Shown: positions 45,030 to 54,301, counted from the stretch's first letter. The stretch is 64,000 nt of DNA from Clostridium ganghwense (GCF_026735165.1 NZ_JAPQES010000003.1:186001-250000), one strand, 5' to 3'. The notes: a model not told the origin generated them from the sequence alone. Numbers and translations: made by a program.

Positions 45030-46626
45030 TCTTTTCCTCCTTTGGTATGGTTATTATAAATTTTGTTCCTTCTCCCCTTTCTGTTCTAATGTCTATTCTT
45101 CCATTTAAATTATCTATAATATTTTTTATTAAAAATAACCCTGTACCCCTATTTTCTCCTTTAGTAGAAAAGCCTTTATTGAAAATTTTAGATAACTGAC
45201 TCTCTTTTATTCCACCCCCTGTATCCTCTACTCTAATTGTAATTGTGTCATCAGTTTCAAACATCAGTACTTTTATAACCTTTTCTCCTTCTTCGGTTAA
45301 ATTTATTGCTTCTATAGAATTTTCTATTAGATTTCCTAGGATAGTGACTAATGCATTGCTATTTATTCTGCCACTTATTTTTTTTAAACAACTTTTAGAA
45401 TCTAAATATAAGTTTATCCCTGCTTCTTTTGCTCTACTTATTTTTCCAAGCATAAGTGCCGCAATAGTGGGTTCTTCTATTTTTCTCATGATTAAGCTTG
45501 CCTTTTGCTGCTGTTCCTCTGTTACATTTAAAATATATTTTTTTGCTTCCTCTGGTTCTTCAATTTGGATTAATCCTAAAATTACATGGAGTTTATTCAT
45601 AAATTCATGAGTATTTGCCCTGAGTGCTTCTACTATTTGTTTTACCCCCGTAAGCTCCTCTGCAAGTCTTGTAACCTCTGTTTTGTCTCTAAAAATTGCA
45701 ACAGCACCTATTATTTTATTATTTTGCTTAATTGGAATTCTACTGCTTAATATTAATGTTTCATTTATTATCATATCTTTGTTGTATTCAGATTTATCAC
45801 TTTTCATAATTAAAGGAAGTCTGGAATTAGGCACAATGTTATAAATATTTCTTCCTATTATATGTTTATTTTTTATATTAAGCATTTGTATAGCTGCATT
45901 ATTAAATAAAGTAACGTTTCCATTTTCATCTATAGCAATTATTCCTTCAGCCATAGCATCTAATACTTCTTCTTTTTGCAAATAAAGCTTTGTTATCTGC
46001 TCTGGCTCATATCCTAAAAGAGTCTCTTTTATATTTTCAGACAATATTACCGCACCAATAGTACCTATTACAAACCCTATTAAAGATAGAAAAAGTAATG
46101 TTACTGTAGCATCCCACTTTTCCTTTTCTATACTTTCTGTTAATGTACTTGCCATAACAAAACCAACCTGTTTCCCCTGCTTATCTATTACAGGAACAAA
46201 TGCTCTCATTTGCTGTCCAATTGTTCCTACAGCCACTGATACATATCGTTCACCTGTGTCTATTACTTTTTTTTCATCTCCTCCAACAAATTCTAGTCCT
46301 ACTTTCTCCGTATGTGGATGAGCATATCTTATACTCTTCATATCTGCAACTGTAATAATATCTATCTTTTTAGTACTGTTTAATATTCCTTGAACATATT
46401 TTTGAACTTCATATCCTGGACTTTGATTCTCTAATGAATCAACCACTAAAGGAGATTGCGCAACAATTTCTGCAACATTCATAATATTAATTTCAATTTC
46501 TTTTTTTATATTAGCAATTTTAGATCTAGTAATGAAAAACATTGTAATTACTAAAGAAACAAAAATTAAAGATACATTTAATAGAGTTATTTTTGTTTGA
46601 AGTTTTAAATTAATTTTTTTCTTCAT
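45022..46626 (-). CDS. CitA/DcuS-type sensor histidine kinase
   Basis: 534 aa. TM1 is at about 12-31, an extracytoplasmic PASp-type sensor at about 32-172 (IDIITVADMKSIRYAHPHTEKVG and the FVPVIDKQGKQVGFV strand), and TM2 at about 175-197. A cytoplasmic PAS domain (215-325, AMAEGIIAIDENGNVTLFNNAA) follows. The SpoOB-like dimerisation helix carries the phospho-accepting His in NTHEFMNKLHVILGLIQI, and the ATPase domain has NLIENSIEAI and DTGGGI. Family members sense C4-dicarboxylates or citrate outside the cell. With the neighbouring genes this indicates a malate sensor. Confidence 0.9.
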   Translation of the reverse strand: MKKKINLKLQTKITLLNVSLIFVSLVITMFFITRSKIANIKKEIEINIMNVAEIVAQSPLVVDSLENQSPGYEVQKYVQGILNSTKKIDIITVADMKSIRYAHPHTEKVGLEFVGGDEKKVIDTGERYVSVAVGTIGQQMRAFVPVIDKQGKQVGFVMASTLTESIEKEKWDATVTLLFLSLIGFVIGTIGAVILSENIKETLLGYEPEQITKLYLQKEEVLDAMAEGIIAIDENGNVTLFNNAAIQMLNIKNKHIIGRNIYNIVPNSRLPLIMKSDKSEYNKDMIINETLILSSRIPIKQNNKIIGAVAIFRDKTEVTRLAEELTGVKQIVEALRANTHEFMNKLHVILGLIQIEEPEEAKKYILNVTEEQQQKASLIMRKIEEPTIAALMLGKISRAKEAGINLYLDSKSCLKKISGRINSNALVTILGNLIENSIEAINLTEEGEKVIKVLMFETDDTITIRVEDTGGGIKESQLSKIFNKGFSTKGENRGTGLFLIKNIIDNLNGRIDIRTERGEGTKFIITIPKEEKND

Positions 46627-46765
46627 TTTTTACTCCTTCTTAATCTTAATCCTTTGTTTTTTCTTGGATTTTTATCTTCATTATTTCCTTTGTCTAATTT
46701 CATTTTAATTTTGTCTTTATTTCTTTAATTAATTATATATTATTTGTTAATAATTATAAAGTAAT

Positions 46766-46780
46766 GGGGGCAGGTCACAA
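46766..46780 (+). repeat. Degenerate REP motif
   Basis: GGGGGCAGGTCACAA differs from the consensus by one base (T to G). Confidence 0.7.
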
Positions 46781-46885
46781 TTTTTATCTATATTTAAAAA
46801 TTCTTCATAAGTCTGTCATCAAACTGTAACAAAACAAAGTTACTATATACTCATAGCAACGCAACACCTATTAAAATAAATAGTT

Positions 46886-46899
46886 GGATCATGTCACAA
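46886..46899 (+). repeat. Strongly degenerate REP motif
   Basis: GGATCATGTCACAA differs from GGGTCAGGTCACAA at two positions. It is probably a decayed copy. Confidence 0.5.
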
Positions 46900-47015
46900 A
46901 CTTGAAAAGATTATATAATTATAAGTCATGTAGGCTAAACTATTAAAAAGCTACTGATTGCATTATTCTATAACAATTATTTACTAATTCATAAATACTT
47001 TAGGAGGTAATCTAT

Positions 47016-48251
47016 ATGAGTATGTTTAACAACAATGATGATTTTAACAAGGAAAGAAAATTTATTGAGGGAGAAATTATTGAAACTAACTCAATACAAA
47101 ATGAATATATAAAAACTGATTCTACAACAATATCTAAAAATAATAAAAGAAAAGGGTTCGGCAAAAGAATTATGTCCTATGTCCTTGTTGGATTACTTTG
47201 TGCTTCACTGGGCGGTACTGTTTCAACAATAGCAACTATAAAATATCTAAATAAAACATCTTCACAGGAAAAAACTAGTCAAAGTGAAAATAATATTAAC
47301 AATAATATTAGTAAAACATCATCAAATACAGTACCTCTTTCTGTAGCTAATATAGCAAAGCAAGTAGGTCCAGCAGTAGTAGGTGTTTCTACAAAAAGCA
47401 TTAAATCAGTTGATAGGTTTGGTTTTCCGGAGCAACAAGAGGGAATGGGTTCTGGAATAATCTTTAACGAAGATGGATATATACTTACCAACTACCATGT
47501 TGTAGCTGGTGCAAGACAGATAAATGTAATTTTCAATGATGGTAATTCAGGTAAAGAAATACCAGCAAAACTAGTTAACTACAACGCTGAAATGGATATA
47601 GCTGTTATAAAACTAACACAAAAAGTAAAAGTGCCTGCAGTTGCTGAATTTGGTGATTCAGATAGTCTTCAAGTTGGTGATGCTGCAATAGCTATTGGTA
47701 ACCCTCTTGGAAAAGAATTTTTGGGTACTGTAACCTCTGGAGTTATAAGTGCTGTGAATAGAGAAATAGCTATTGATGGGCAAAAGCATAAATATATTCA
47801 AACAGATGCAGCTATAAATCCTGGAAACAGCGGTGGTGCTCTTGTAAATGCATATGGACAGGTAATTGGAGTTAATAGTGCTAAAATTGGCGGAAGTCAA
47901 GTGGAAGGTATTGGATTTGCTATCCCTATTAATGCGATTAAACCTGAAATCGAAGGTCTTTTAAAGCCTATCTTAAAAATTGGTATTGGTGTAAGAGATA
48001 TAGATGAAAAAATTTCTAAACGATATGATATTCCTGTGGGAATCTATGTGCAACAAGTTGAGGAATTCAGCCCTGCTGAAAAAGCTGGATTAATGCCTGG
48101 AGATGTAATTACAAAATTTGATGGTAAAAAAGTTAAAACTGTAAAAGAACTTAATGAATTAAAACAAAAACACAATGTTAATGATACTGTAAGTATAGAA
48201 ATTATTAGAGATGGTAAGAAAAAGGCTTTAAGCTTAAAGTTAGCTGAATAA
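47016..48251 (+). CDS. HtrA/DegP-like membrane-anchored serine protease
   Basis: 411 aa, ATG after AGGAGG. A cytoplasmic N-terminal tail leads to a single membrane anchor (about 54-76, MSYVLVGLLCASLGGTVSTI). A low-complexity Asn/Ser linker follows, then the trypsin-like domain with the full triad: H161 (NYHVV), D194 (MDIAV) and S272 (NPGNSGGAL). One C-terminal PDZ domain covers about 318-405 (VEEFSPAEKAGLMPGDVITKFDG). It degrades or refolds damaged exported proteins outside the membrane. In Bacillus such genes are controlled by the CssRS two-component system; a PhoR-type pair lies 1.4 kb downstream beyond the RAYT gene. Confidence 0.92.
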   Translation: MSMFNNNDDFNKERKFIEGEIIETNSIQNEYIKTDSTTISKNNKRKGFGKRIMSYVLVGLLCASLGGTVSTIATIKYLNKTSSQEKTSQSENNINNNISKTSSNTVPLSVANIAKQVGPAVVGVSTKSIKSVDRFGFPEQQEGMGSGIIFNEDGYILTNYHVVAGARQINVIFNDGNSGKEIPAKLVNYNAEMDIAVIKLTQKVKVPAVAEFGDSDSLQVGDAAIAIGNPLGKEFLGTVTSGVISAVNREIAIDGQKHKYIQTDAAINPGNSGGALVNAYGQVIGVNSAKIGGSQVEGIGFAIPINAIKPEIEGLLKPILKIGIGVRDIDEKISKRYDIPVGIYVQQVEEFSPAEKAGLMPGDVITKFDGKKVKTVKELNELKQKHNVNDTVSIEIIRDGKKKALSLKLAE

Positions 48252-48299
48252 GATATAAATCAAATAGCAAAATTCACTAAAATTGTGTTAAATATAAAA

Positions 48300-48336
48300 T
48301 AAGCTGCTGCATTTCCCCCTATAATATAGCAGCTTA
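48300..48336 (+). terminator. Hairpin after the protease gene
   Basis: TAAGCTGCT/AGCAGCTTA, a 9-bp stem with a 19-nt loop, lies about 50 nt after the htrA-like stop. It lacks a T-run; the REP palindrome that follows has T5 and may act as the real terminator. Confidence 0.5.
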
Positions 48337-48343
48337 TGCAAAA

Positions 48344-48387
48344 GGGGGTCAGGTTATAAAGTTTAGAAACTTTATAACCTGACCCCC
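48344..48387. repeat. Palindromic REP element upstream of RAYT gene
   Basis: A perfect 21-bp inverted repeat around a 2-nt centre; each arm begins GGGGGTCAGGTTATAAAG. T5 follows, so it may also terminate transcription from htrA. It lies 119 nt before the RAYT start and uses the variant GGTTA in place of GGTCA. Confidence 0.9.
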
Positions 48388-48506
48388 TTTTTCTTATTTC
48401 TTAGGTTTATTTATTATTTTTCTGTTAATAATCAAAATATAATTTTATTTTATAAAACAAATATTTATTAATGACAAAATATTAAAGAAAGGATGATTTT
48501 TGTAAT

Positions 48507-49442
48507 ATGCCAAGATCATTAAGAAACACTGACATTTATGGAACAAATCATATAATGAATAGAGGCAGCAGTGATACGATTATATTTGAAAATGACAAGG
48601 ATAAAAAAGTATTTTTAAACATAGTAAAAAAAGCTCAGAAAATTTATAACTTTGTTCTATATTCCTATTGCATAATGGATACTCATTTTCACTTATTGAT
48701 TTATTCTAACGGAGCAAATATAAGTACTTATATGAAATATATTCAGCAATGTTTTGCTATCTATTATAATAAAACTTATTGTAGACATGGCCATGTTTTT
48801 GCTGATAGATTCAAAAGCGTTCCAGCTAAGGCTGATTGTCGTTTACCTATTTCTTTAGCAGAATTGAATATTTCAGCTTATATTCATAATAACCCTAAAG
48901 ATGTTCAGGGGTATAACAGCAACATGGAAAACTATACATATTGCAGCTTTGGCATATATATGGGAATAAAAAAAGATAAGTTAAATATTTTAAATACTGA
49001 TTATATACTTTCATTTTTTCATTCTAAAAATAAAGGTATTGCTAGAAAAAAATACAGAGATTTTGTTTATCAATTTCATAATATTGAGATAAAAGAAAAC
49101 ATAGAATTTCAGAGCGAACCTTTGAAATATCACTCAGATAAAAAACTCTTAGTGAATAAATTTACTCCTAAACAAATTATAGATTTTGTATCCGTATATA
49201 CTGGAGAAGATTTTTGTGTACATATGAAATATAATCATAAAAATTTTAAAATGAAGTCTTTGTGCGTAATCCTTATGAGATCTGTATGTGGGCTAACACT
49301 TAAGGAGATAAGTTCAATATTAGGTAATGTAACTTCATCTAATGTATGGAAACTATGTGAAAATGGACTTACACTTATAAATAAAGAATACAAGAATATT
49401 ATTGATGATTTTATAAAATATAATAAAATTCACTGTAATTAA
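48507..49442 (+). CDS. REP-associated tyrosine transposase (RAYT, Y1/HUH family)
   Basis: 311 aa, ATG after GAAAGGATG. The IS200-like Y1 domain covers about 1-140: a YGTNHIMNRGSS strand, the HUH metal motif MDTHFHLL (H60, H62), the RHGHVFADRFKS segment and the candidate nucleophile Y125 in AYIHNNP. The C-terminal ~70 residues contain an HTH resembling the DnaA C-terminal domain (MRSVCGLTLKEISSILGNV). RAYTs are single-copy genes that cut and join DNA at REP palindromes. Here the gene is bracketed by two REP palindromes and surrounded by related single motifs within 7 kb on either side, so it is probably the enzyme that spread them. Confidence 0.9.
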   Translation: MPRSLRNTDIYGTNHIMNRGSSDTIIFENDKDKKVFLNIVKKAQKIYNFVLYSYCIMDTHFHLLIYSNGANISTYMKYIQQCFAIYYNKTYCRHGHVFADRFKSVPAKADCRLPISLAELNISAYIHNNPKDVQGYNSNMENYTYCSFGIYMGIKKDKLNILNTDYILSFFHSKNKGIARKKYRDFVYQFHNIEIKENIEFQSEPLKYHSDKKLLVNKFTPKQIIDFVSVYTGEDFCVHMKYNHKNFKMKSLCVILMRSVCGLTLKEISSILGNVTSSNVWKLCENGLTLINKEYKNIIDDFIKYNKIHCN

Positions 49443-49599
49443 GCAATCAAAATATGTTGAATAACTATAAAACTTTCTCTTTTACTGATCATTATACTGC
49501 TTAAGCAAATTTTTTTAAAATTTTGTATTTTGAATTGCATTTTCTTTTTCTACAAGGACAAGCACTAACTCTTTCTTTGTTTATTAGATAAAATTCATG

Positions 49600-49645
49600 G
49601 GGTCAGGTTACAAAATTTATTTATGTAAATTTTGTAACCTGACCC
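49600..49645. repeat. Palindromic REP element downstream of RAYT gene
   Basis: Perfect 20-bp arms, GGGTCAGGTTACAAAATTTA and its complement, around the loop TTTATG. It begins 158 nt after the RAYT stop and ends just before the histidine kinase stop codon (49648), so it may end transcription there too. It uses the GGTTA variant. Confidence 0.9.
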
Positions 49646-49647
49646 TT

Positions 49648-51153
49648 CTATCTTAATTCTAAAGTAAAATAAAATTTAACACCATTCTCAGTATTTTCAG
49701 CTCCATATTCACTTTTATGAAGTTGTAAAATATTTTTAACTATTGCAAGTCCTAGTCCAGTTCCTCCAAGACTTCTATTCCTTGATTTATCTACCTTATA
49801 AAATCTATCCCATATCTTTGAAATTTCATCTTCTGGTATTTGATTTCCTTCATTTTCTATTTCAATCAATACCTTATCTTCTCTTAATATTGTTCTAACA
49901 AAAATTCTCCTATTATCCTTTGTATGCCTAAGTGCATTAGTTAAAAAGTTAGTTATAACCTCTTCAATTCTCACCTCATCACCTAAAACTACTAAATCAC
50001 TTTCAATGTTAGTTATTATCTTAACACCTTTTTCTTCGTCTTTTTGTGACCTGACCCCATTCAGTCTTCTTATTATTTCTGAGATTGTATTGTCTAAAGC
50101 AAATTCCTTAATATTAATCTTAAAATTTCCTGATTCCAGTCGCGAAAGCTCCAACATATCTGATACAAGCCTTCCCATTTTATGAGACTCATCTATGATT
50201 ACCTCCAAATAATATTCCATATCTTCACCTTGAACAATTCCATCTTTTATTCCTTCTGCATAACCCTCAATCAAACTTATAGGAGTTTTTAACTCATGTG
50301 AAACAGAAGCTACAAATTCCTTTCTCATCTTTTCAAGTTCTTTTTCTTTTTCTATATCCTGCTTTAATTTTTTATTGGATGCTGTAAGTGAAGTCAGGGC
50401 AGAATGTAAATTTTCAGATAAAAAATTTAATGTACGTGCAAGGTTTCCTATTTCATCCTCTCTATCACTATAACATTTTTCTGTAAAATCAAATCTAGCC
50501 ATTTTCGAAGCAGTTTTATTCAAATCTACCAAAGGCTTTGATATCATCCCTGAATATACAAAAGATAAAATCAAAATTAGTCCAACAGCAGCTATATATA
50601 TGTATATATAAAATTCCTTCATTACGTTGGCAGCTTCATCAACTGGCTGTAGTGATGTTAATGCAAATATAACCTTAGCTGGAATATTATTAACGAGTAC
50701 TGGACATACGCTTACAATATTTTTTATATTGTAAAACTTGCTATCAAATCTATAAGTAATTGTCTCATCTTTTTTTTGCATTTCAATAAAAGCATCAGGA
50801 TTAGATGTCCACTGATTAATTATTGACTTTATTACATTAATTTTAGCAGAGTCATTTAACTCATTTTTAAAATCAGTTATATAATTTAACAATCCATTAC
50901 TTTCTAAAATAACTATTTTTGCATTATTAGTTTCTTCAAAATCCTGAATAATCCTTAATGTTTCTTTTCCCCGTCTAATATTCCTTATATAATCTTTTTC
51001 AAATTTCTCAAGCTGAGTTTTAAGATTATTAGTTTTTCTACTTATATAAAATTTTTGAAAAAATAAAGATTGAAAAAGAAGCTGTATACTTATAAAAGAT
51101 ATAAAGAATACCGCTGTTACTATAAATAATTTTAGAGTAATATTTTTCTTCAT
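49648..51153 (-). CDS. PhoR-type sensor histidine kinase, with an in-frame REP insertion
   Basis: 501 aa. TM1 is at about 5-27, an extracytoplasmic sensor at 28-180, TM2 at about 183-203, a HAMP domain at 204-255, and the dimerisation/phospho-acceptor helix with H286 (SVSHELKTPISLIEGYAEG). The ATPase domain follows (NFLTNALRH near 402, then GTGLGLAIVKNIL). Residues 366-371 (GVRSQK) are encoded exactly by GGGGTCAGGTCACAAAAA, a REP motif at 50058-50041. It lies in the link between the dimerisation and ATPase domains, where length variation is tolerated. The gene is translationally coupled (ATGA) to the response regulator. Confidence 0.9.
   Translation of the reverse strand: MKKNITLKLFIVTAVFFISFISIQLLFQSLFFQKFYISRKTNNLKTQLEKFEKDYIRNIRRGKETLRIIQDFEETNNAKIVILESNGLLNYITDFKNELNDSAKINVIKSIINQWTSNPDAFIEMQKKDETITYRFDSKFYNIKNIVSVCPVLVNNIPAKVIFALTSLQPVDEAANVMKEFYIYIYIAAVGLILILSFVYSGMISKPLVDLNKTASKMARFDFTEKCYSDREDEIGNLARTLNFLSENLHSALTSLTASNKKLKQDIEKEKELEKMRKEFVASVSHELKTPISLIEGYAEGIKDGIVQGEDMEYYLEVIIDESHKMGRLVSDMLELSRLESGNFKINIKEFALDNTISEIIRRLNGVRSQKDEEKGVKIITNIESDLVVLGDEVRIEEVITNFLTNALRHTKDNRRIFVRTILREDKVLIEIENEGNQIPEDEISKIWDRFYKVDKSRNRSLGGTGLGLAIVKNILQLHKSEYGAENTENGVKFYFTLELR
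50044..50058 (-). repeat. REP motif inside a coding sequence
   Basis: GGGGTCAGGTCACAA on the minus strand, read in frame as codons 366-370 of the histidine kinase. It is an exact match to the intergenic copies. Confidence 0.9.
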
Positions 51154-51830
51154 TTTTTCACCTCAAATTTGTACCCACTTCCTCTGACAGTTTTAATAAG
51201 TTCAGCCTTAGATTTTAACTTTTCTCTAAGTCTTTTAACATGAGTATCTACAGTTCTTAAACCTCCATAATAATCATATCCCCATACCTTATCTAAAATT
51301 TTTTCCCTACTTAATGCTATACTTTCATTTTTTGCAAAAAACAAAAGTAAGTCATATTCCTTAGGTGAAAGCATCACATCCTCACCCTCTATTTTTATTT
51401 CATGATATAATTCATTTATTTCTAATCCCTCAAAATTCATAGTTGAATCTTCAGTTCTATTTTCCGAATTAACTCTTTTTAATAATGCTTTTCCCTTAGC
51501 CACTAGTACCTTTGGACTAAAAGGCTTTGTCACATAATCATCTGCTCCTAGTTCATATCCCAAAAGCTTGTCATCTTCTTCTGATTTAGCGGTTAAAATA
51601 ATTATTGGCACCTCAGAACTTTTTCTTATATTTTTACAAACTGTCCACCCATCCATATAAGGCATCATTATATCAAGAATTACTAAATCTATTTTATTAT
51701 TTTTAAATGTCTCTAAAGCTTTTATACCATTTTCAGCCTCAAATATTTTGTATCCACTAATAATAAAATAATCCTTTAAAAGTTTTCTCATTCTTTGTTC
51801 ATCTTCAACTAGCAAAATAACTTGTTCCAT
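51150..51830 (-). CDS. OmpR-family response regulator
   Basis: 226 aa from ATG 51830, 7 nt after AGGAGG; the frame is open to 51851, but that start overlaps the site. The receiver domain has D53 (LVILDIMMPYMDG) and K102 (YVTKPFSPK). A winged-helix DNA-binding domain covers about 125-222 (LSPKEYDLLLFFAKN, then TVDTHVKRLREKL and TVRGSGYKF). It forms an operon with the kinase, overlapping by 4 nt. Stimulus and targets are unknown; proximity to the HtrA protease makes an envelope-stress role possible. Confidence 0.9.
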   Translation of the reverse strand: MEQVILLVEDEQRMRKLLKDYFIISGYKIFEAENGIKALETFKNNKIDLVILDIMMPYMDGWTVCKNIRKSSEVPIIILTAKSEEDDKLLGYELGADDYVTKPFSPKVLVAKGKALLKRVNSENRTEDSTMNFEGLEINELYHEIKIEGEDVMLSPKEYDLLLFFAKNESIALSREKILDKVWGYDYYGGLRTVDTHVKRLREKLKSKAELIKTVRGSGYKFEVKK

Positions 51831-51872
51831 TATGCCACCTCCTAAAATCACCTAAAATTATGCCCTGCAAAA

Positions 51873-51988
51873 TTGTAACCTGACCCCATTTACTATATAA
51901 TTATTTTAGCACACTTACAGTAATTTTTGTGACCTCACCCTTTCAACTTTATTATGTAACTACTAAGGAATTTTTGTGACCTGACCCC
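51873..51988 (-). repeat. Three REP motifs upstream of the two-component operon
   Basis: TTGTAACCTGACCCC (51873-51887), the degenerate TTGTGACCTCACCC (51927-51940) and TTGTGACCTGACCCC (51974-51988) lie in the same direction about 47-54 nt apart. They fill the short spacer between lplA and the response regulator. Confidence 0.85.
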
Positions 51989-52005
51989 AATTTTCACCCC
52001 CTATT

Positions 52006-52998
52006 TTAATCAAAAAAGCACGCTAAAACCTCATCACTTGATATATTTGCAAAATATCTATTTATATCAACTTTATACAAAATTGTTTTAATCTCTTCCT
52101 TTTTATATCTTATTCCCTCTATCATTTTTTCTAAGTTCTTAATATCCTTAGTTCCCAAAAAATCTCCATGAATATTACACTGTTTTATTATTCCATCCTT
52201 AATATCTAAAGCTACTTCAATTCCTCCACCTGAGAATCGCTTATAATTCTTATAGTTAAAAGCAGGAGATTTTCCATAATTCCACTGCCACGTAGAATAC
52301 TTTTCTTTAACCAGTTTCTCTATTGCTTCTAACTGTTCTTTATTAAAAGTACATCTCTCAATTTTACTTCCTTCAAATTCAAATATATATTTTAAAATTA
52401 ATTCCCTAAACACCTCAATATTTATGTTTTTATTCAGATATTTACTTATATTAGTTACTCTACCTCTTACGGATTTTACACCTTTTGATTGAAATTTTTC
52501 TTTTTTAACCTTCAATGCTTTCTGAAGCGCATTAAGATCTGAATTAAATAGAAGTGTCCCATGATTAAGCACTCTTTTTTTATAAATACTTTGTGAAATT
52601 CCTGAAATTTTTTTTCCATCAATGGTTATATCATTTCTTCCTGTTAGTTCTGCATTTATTCCCATACTTTTTAAAGCGTTTCTAACTGGAATAGTATATT
52701 TTTTAAAATCTATTTCTCTAATATCTTGTGCATTAGTAATAAAGGTAAAATTTAAATTTCCTAAATCGTGATATACTGCCCCTCCACCTGTTATTCGTCT
52801 AACTACGTTTATATTACGTTCTTTTACATATTGAAAATTAATTTCTTCAATAGTATTTTGATTTTTCCCAACAATAATTGATGGTTCATTTCTCCATAGA
52901 ATTACATACTCATCCGCATAATTTAACTTTTTAAATACATATTCCTCTAAAGCCAAATTATAATGAGAGTCTAAAAAATTATTTTCTATATACTTCAT
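52006..52998 (-). CDS. lplA: Lipoate-protein ligase A
   Basis: 330 aa from ATG 52998 (MKYIENNF), about 11 nt after AAGGAG; the GTG at 53010 abuts that site. Family motifs are seen: SHYNLALEEY near residue 12, IVGKNQNTIEEIN near 40, VRRITGGGAVYHDLGNLNFTFI near 67 (lipoyl-AMP-binding RRxxGGGAVYHD) and KISGISQSIYKKRVLNHGTLLF near 130. The C-terminal accessory domain (about 245-330) is present, so it should both activate lipoate and transfer it to E2/H proteins. No lipoate-dependent dehydrogenase genes are nearby. It is cytoplasmic. Confidence 0.92.
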   Translation of the reverse strand: MKYIENNFLDSHYNLALEEYVFKKLNYADEYVILWRNEPSIIVGKNQNTIEEINFQYVKERNINVVRRITGGGAVYHDLGNLNFTFITNAQDIREIDFKKYTIPVRNALKSMGINAELTGRNDITIDGKKISGISQSIYKKRVLNHGTLLFNSDLNALQKALKVKKEKFQSKGVKSVRGRVTNISKYLNKNINIEVFRELILKYIFEFEGSKIERCTFNKEQLEAIEKLVKEKYSTWQWNYGKSPAFNYKNYKRFSGGGIEVALDIKDGIIKQCNIHGDFLGTKDIKNLEKMIEGIRYKKEEIKTILYKVDINRYFANISSDEVLACFFD

Positions 52999-53098
52999 TC
53001 CTTTCGTCACTCCTTAAACTATAAGTTTAATAAATTTTATTAAAAATACTCTGTTACTATTCTAAAAATATATCATCTTTATCTTTCTATAAATATAT

Positions 53099-53128
53099 AA
53101 AAAATAGTGCACAATAAATGCACTATTT
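53099..53128 (-). terminator. Terminator of the aminotransferase gene
   Basis: AAATAGTGCA/TGCACTATTT with a 7-nt loop at 53102-53128, followed on the minus strand by a T-run. It lies 10 nt after the aminotransferase stop. Confidence 0.85.
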
Positions 53129-53137
53129 CAAAGTAAA

Positions 53138-54301
53138 CTATTTTAATATGCCACTTTTATCTATGTTTTCTATAGCCTTTAAAATTCTTTCCTCAGACTG
53201 CACTAAAGCAAACCTTACAAATCCTTCTCCCCTATTTCCAAAGCTGCTTCCTGGAACTACTATAACACCAGTTTTCTCTAATAAATCAAAGGTAAAATCT
53301 ATTGATGAAGTATATTTATCAGGTATAAGAGCCCAAAGAAACATAGTTCCTTTAGATTTATCAATCTCCCACCCAATTTTTTTAAGTCCTTCTACAAGTA
53401 TCTCACCTCTATTTTTATAAATTTCTCTAGTCCTATCAACACAGTCTTGAGGTCCACTTAAAGCTGCAATAGCTGCCCTTTGAACTGGAAGAAAAACACC
53501 ATAATCAATATTAGATTTTAAATTTCTAAGCTGACGAATTATATTTTTATTTCCTAAGGCAAAAGCAATTCTCATGCCTGGTATACTATAAGTTTTTGAT
53601 AATGAATTAAATTCAACTCCTACCTCTTTTGCTCCTTTAATACTCAAAAAACTATTAGATTCTATATTATCGAATACAAGCTCATTATAAGCATTATCAT
53701 GAATAACTGCTATATCATATTTTTTAGCAAACCATACTAATTTCTCATAAAATTCCATAGGTGCAATTGCAGTAGTTGGGTTGTTAGGATAAGATACTAT
53801 CATCATTTTAGTTTTATAAGCTATATCAGAACTTATTGAATCTAAGTCCATTATGTAGTTATTTTTTTTAAGAAGTGGTATTCTTTCAACTTTTGCTCCT
53901 GACAAGAACGGTCCAATATTAAATATTGGATAACCAGGATCTGGAGTTAATACTGTATCTCCTTCATTAACTAGAGTTAATGCAATATGAGCAAGTCCCT
54001 CCTGAGAACCTTGCAAAGATACTATTTCTTCTTTTTTTAATTCTACACCATACCTTCTGTCATACCACTTTATAACCATTTCCGTTAGTTCAGGTAAATC
54101 ATTTACTGCATATCTATAGTTCAAAGGATCAGCCACTGCCTCTTCTATAGCCTTTACAATATGTGGTGCAGGTAAAATATCTGGTGAACCAATACTAAAA
54201 TCAATAACCTCTTGCCCCTGTGCTAATAATTCTTCTTTTTTATCTCTTAGCTGTGAAAATATTGCTGATGTTAGCCCCTCCATCTTTCTTGAAAAATTCA
54301 T
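53138..54301 (-). CDS. PLP-dependent aminotransferase, class I/II (DapL/AspAT-like)
   Basis: 387 aa. Fold type I aminotransferase landmarks are present: VIDFSIGSPD near residue 32, SLQGSQEGLAHIA near 95 (phosphate loop), N174 (YPNNPT), D202 and Y205 (HDNAY), the PLP lysine K236 (SLSKTYSIPG), and the substrate-binding Arg near the C-terminus (GFVRFAL). The sequence resembles the LL-diaminopimelate aminotransferase group, but the exact substrate (diaminopimelate, aspartate or another amino acid) is not settled by these motifs. It has its own terminator; the gene stands between lplA and the divergent fbp gene. Confidence 0.88.
   Translation of the reverse strand: MNFSRKMEGLTSAIFSQLRDKKEELLAQGQEVIDFSIGSPDILPAPHIVKAIEEAVADPLNYRYAVNDLPELTEMVIKWYDRRYGVELKKEEIVSLQGSQEGLAHIALTLVNEGDTVLTPDPGYPIFNIGPFLSGAKVERIPLLKKNNYIMDLDSISSDIAYKTKMMIVSYPNNPTTAIAPMEFYEKLVWFAKKYDIAVIHDNAYNELVFDNIESNSFLSIKGAKEVGVEFNSLSKTYSIPGMRIAFALGNKNIIRQLRNLKSNIDYGVFLPVQRAAIAALSGPQDCVDRTREIYKNRGEILVEGLKKIGWEIDKSKGTMFLWALIPDKYTSSIDFTFDLLEKTGVIVVPGSSFGNRGEGFVRFALVQSEERILKAIENIDKSGILK

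Larger units (their letters stand above)
46627..47015. other. Intergenic region between sensor kinase and htrA, with two decayed REP motifs
   Basis: A divergent promoter region. GGGGGCAGGTCACAA (46766-46780) and GGATCATGTCACAA (46886-46899) are degenerate REP copies in the plus direction. Otherwise AT-rich with no gene; an AGGAGG site serves the htrA-like gene. Confidence 0.6.
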
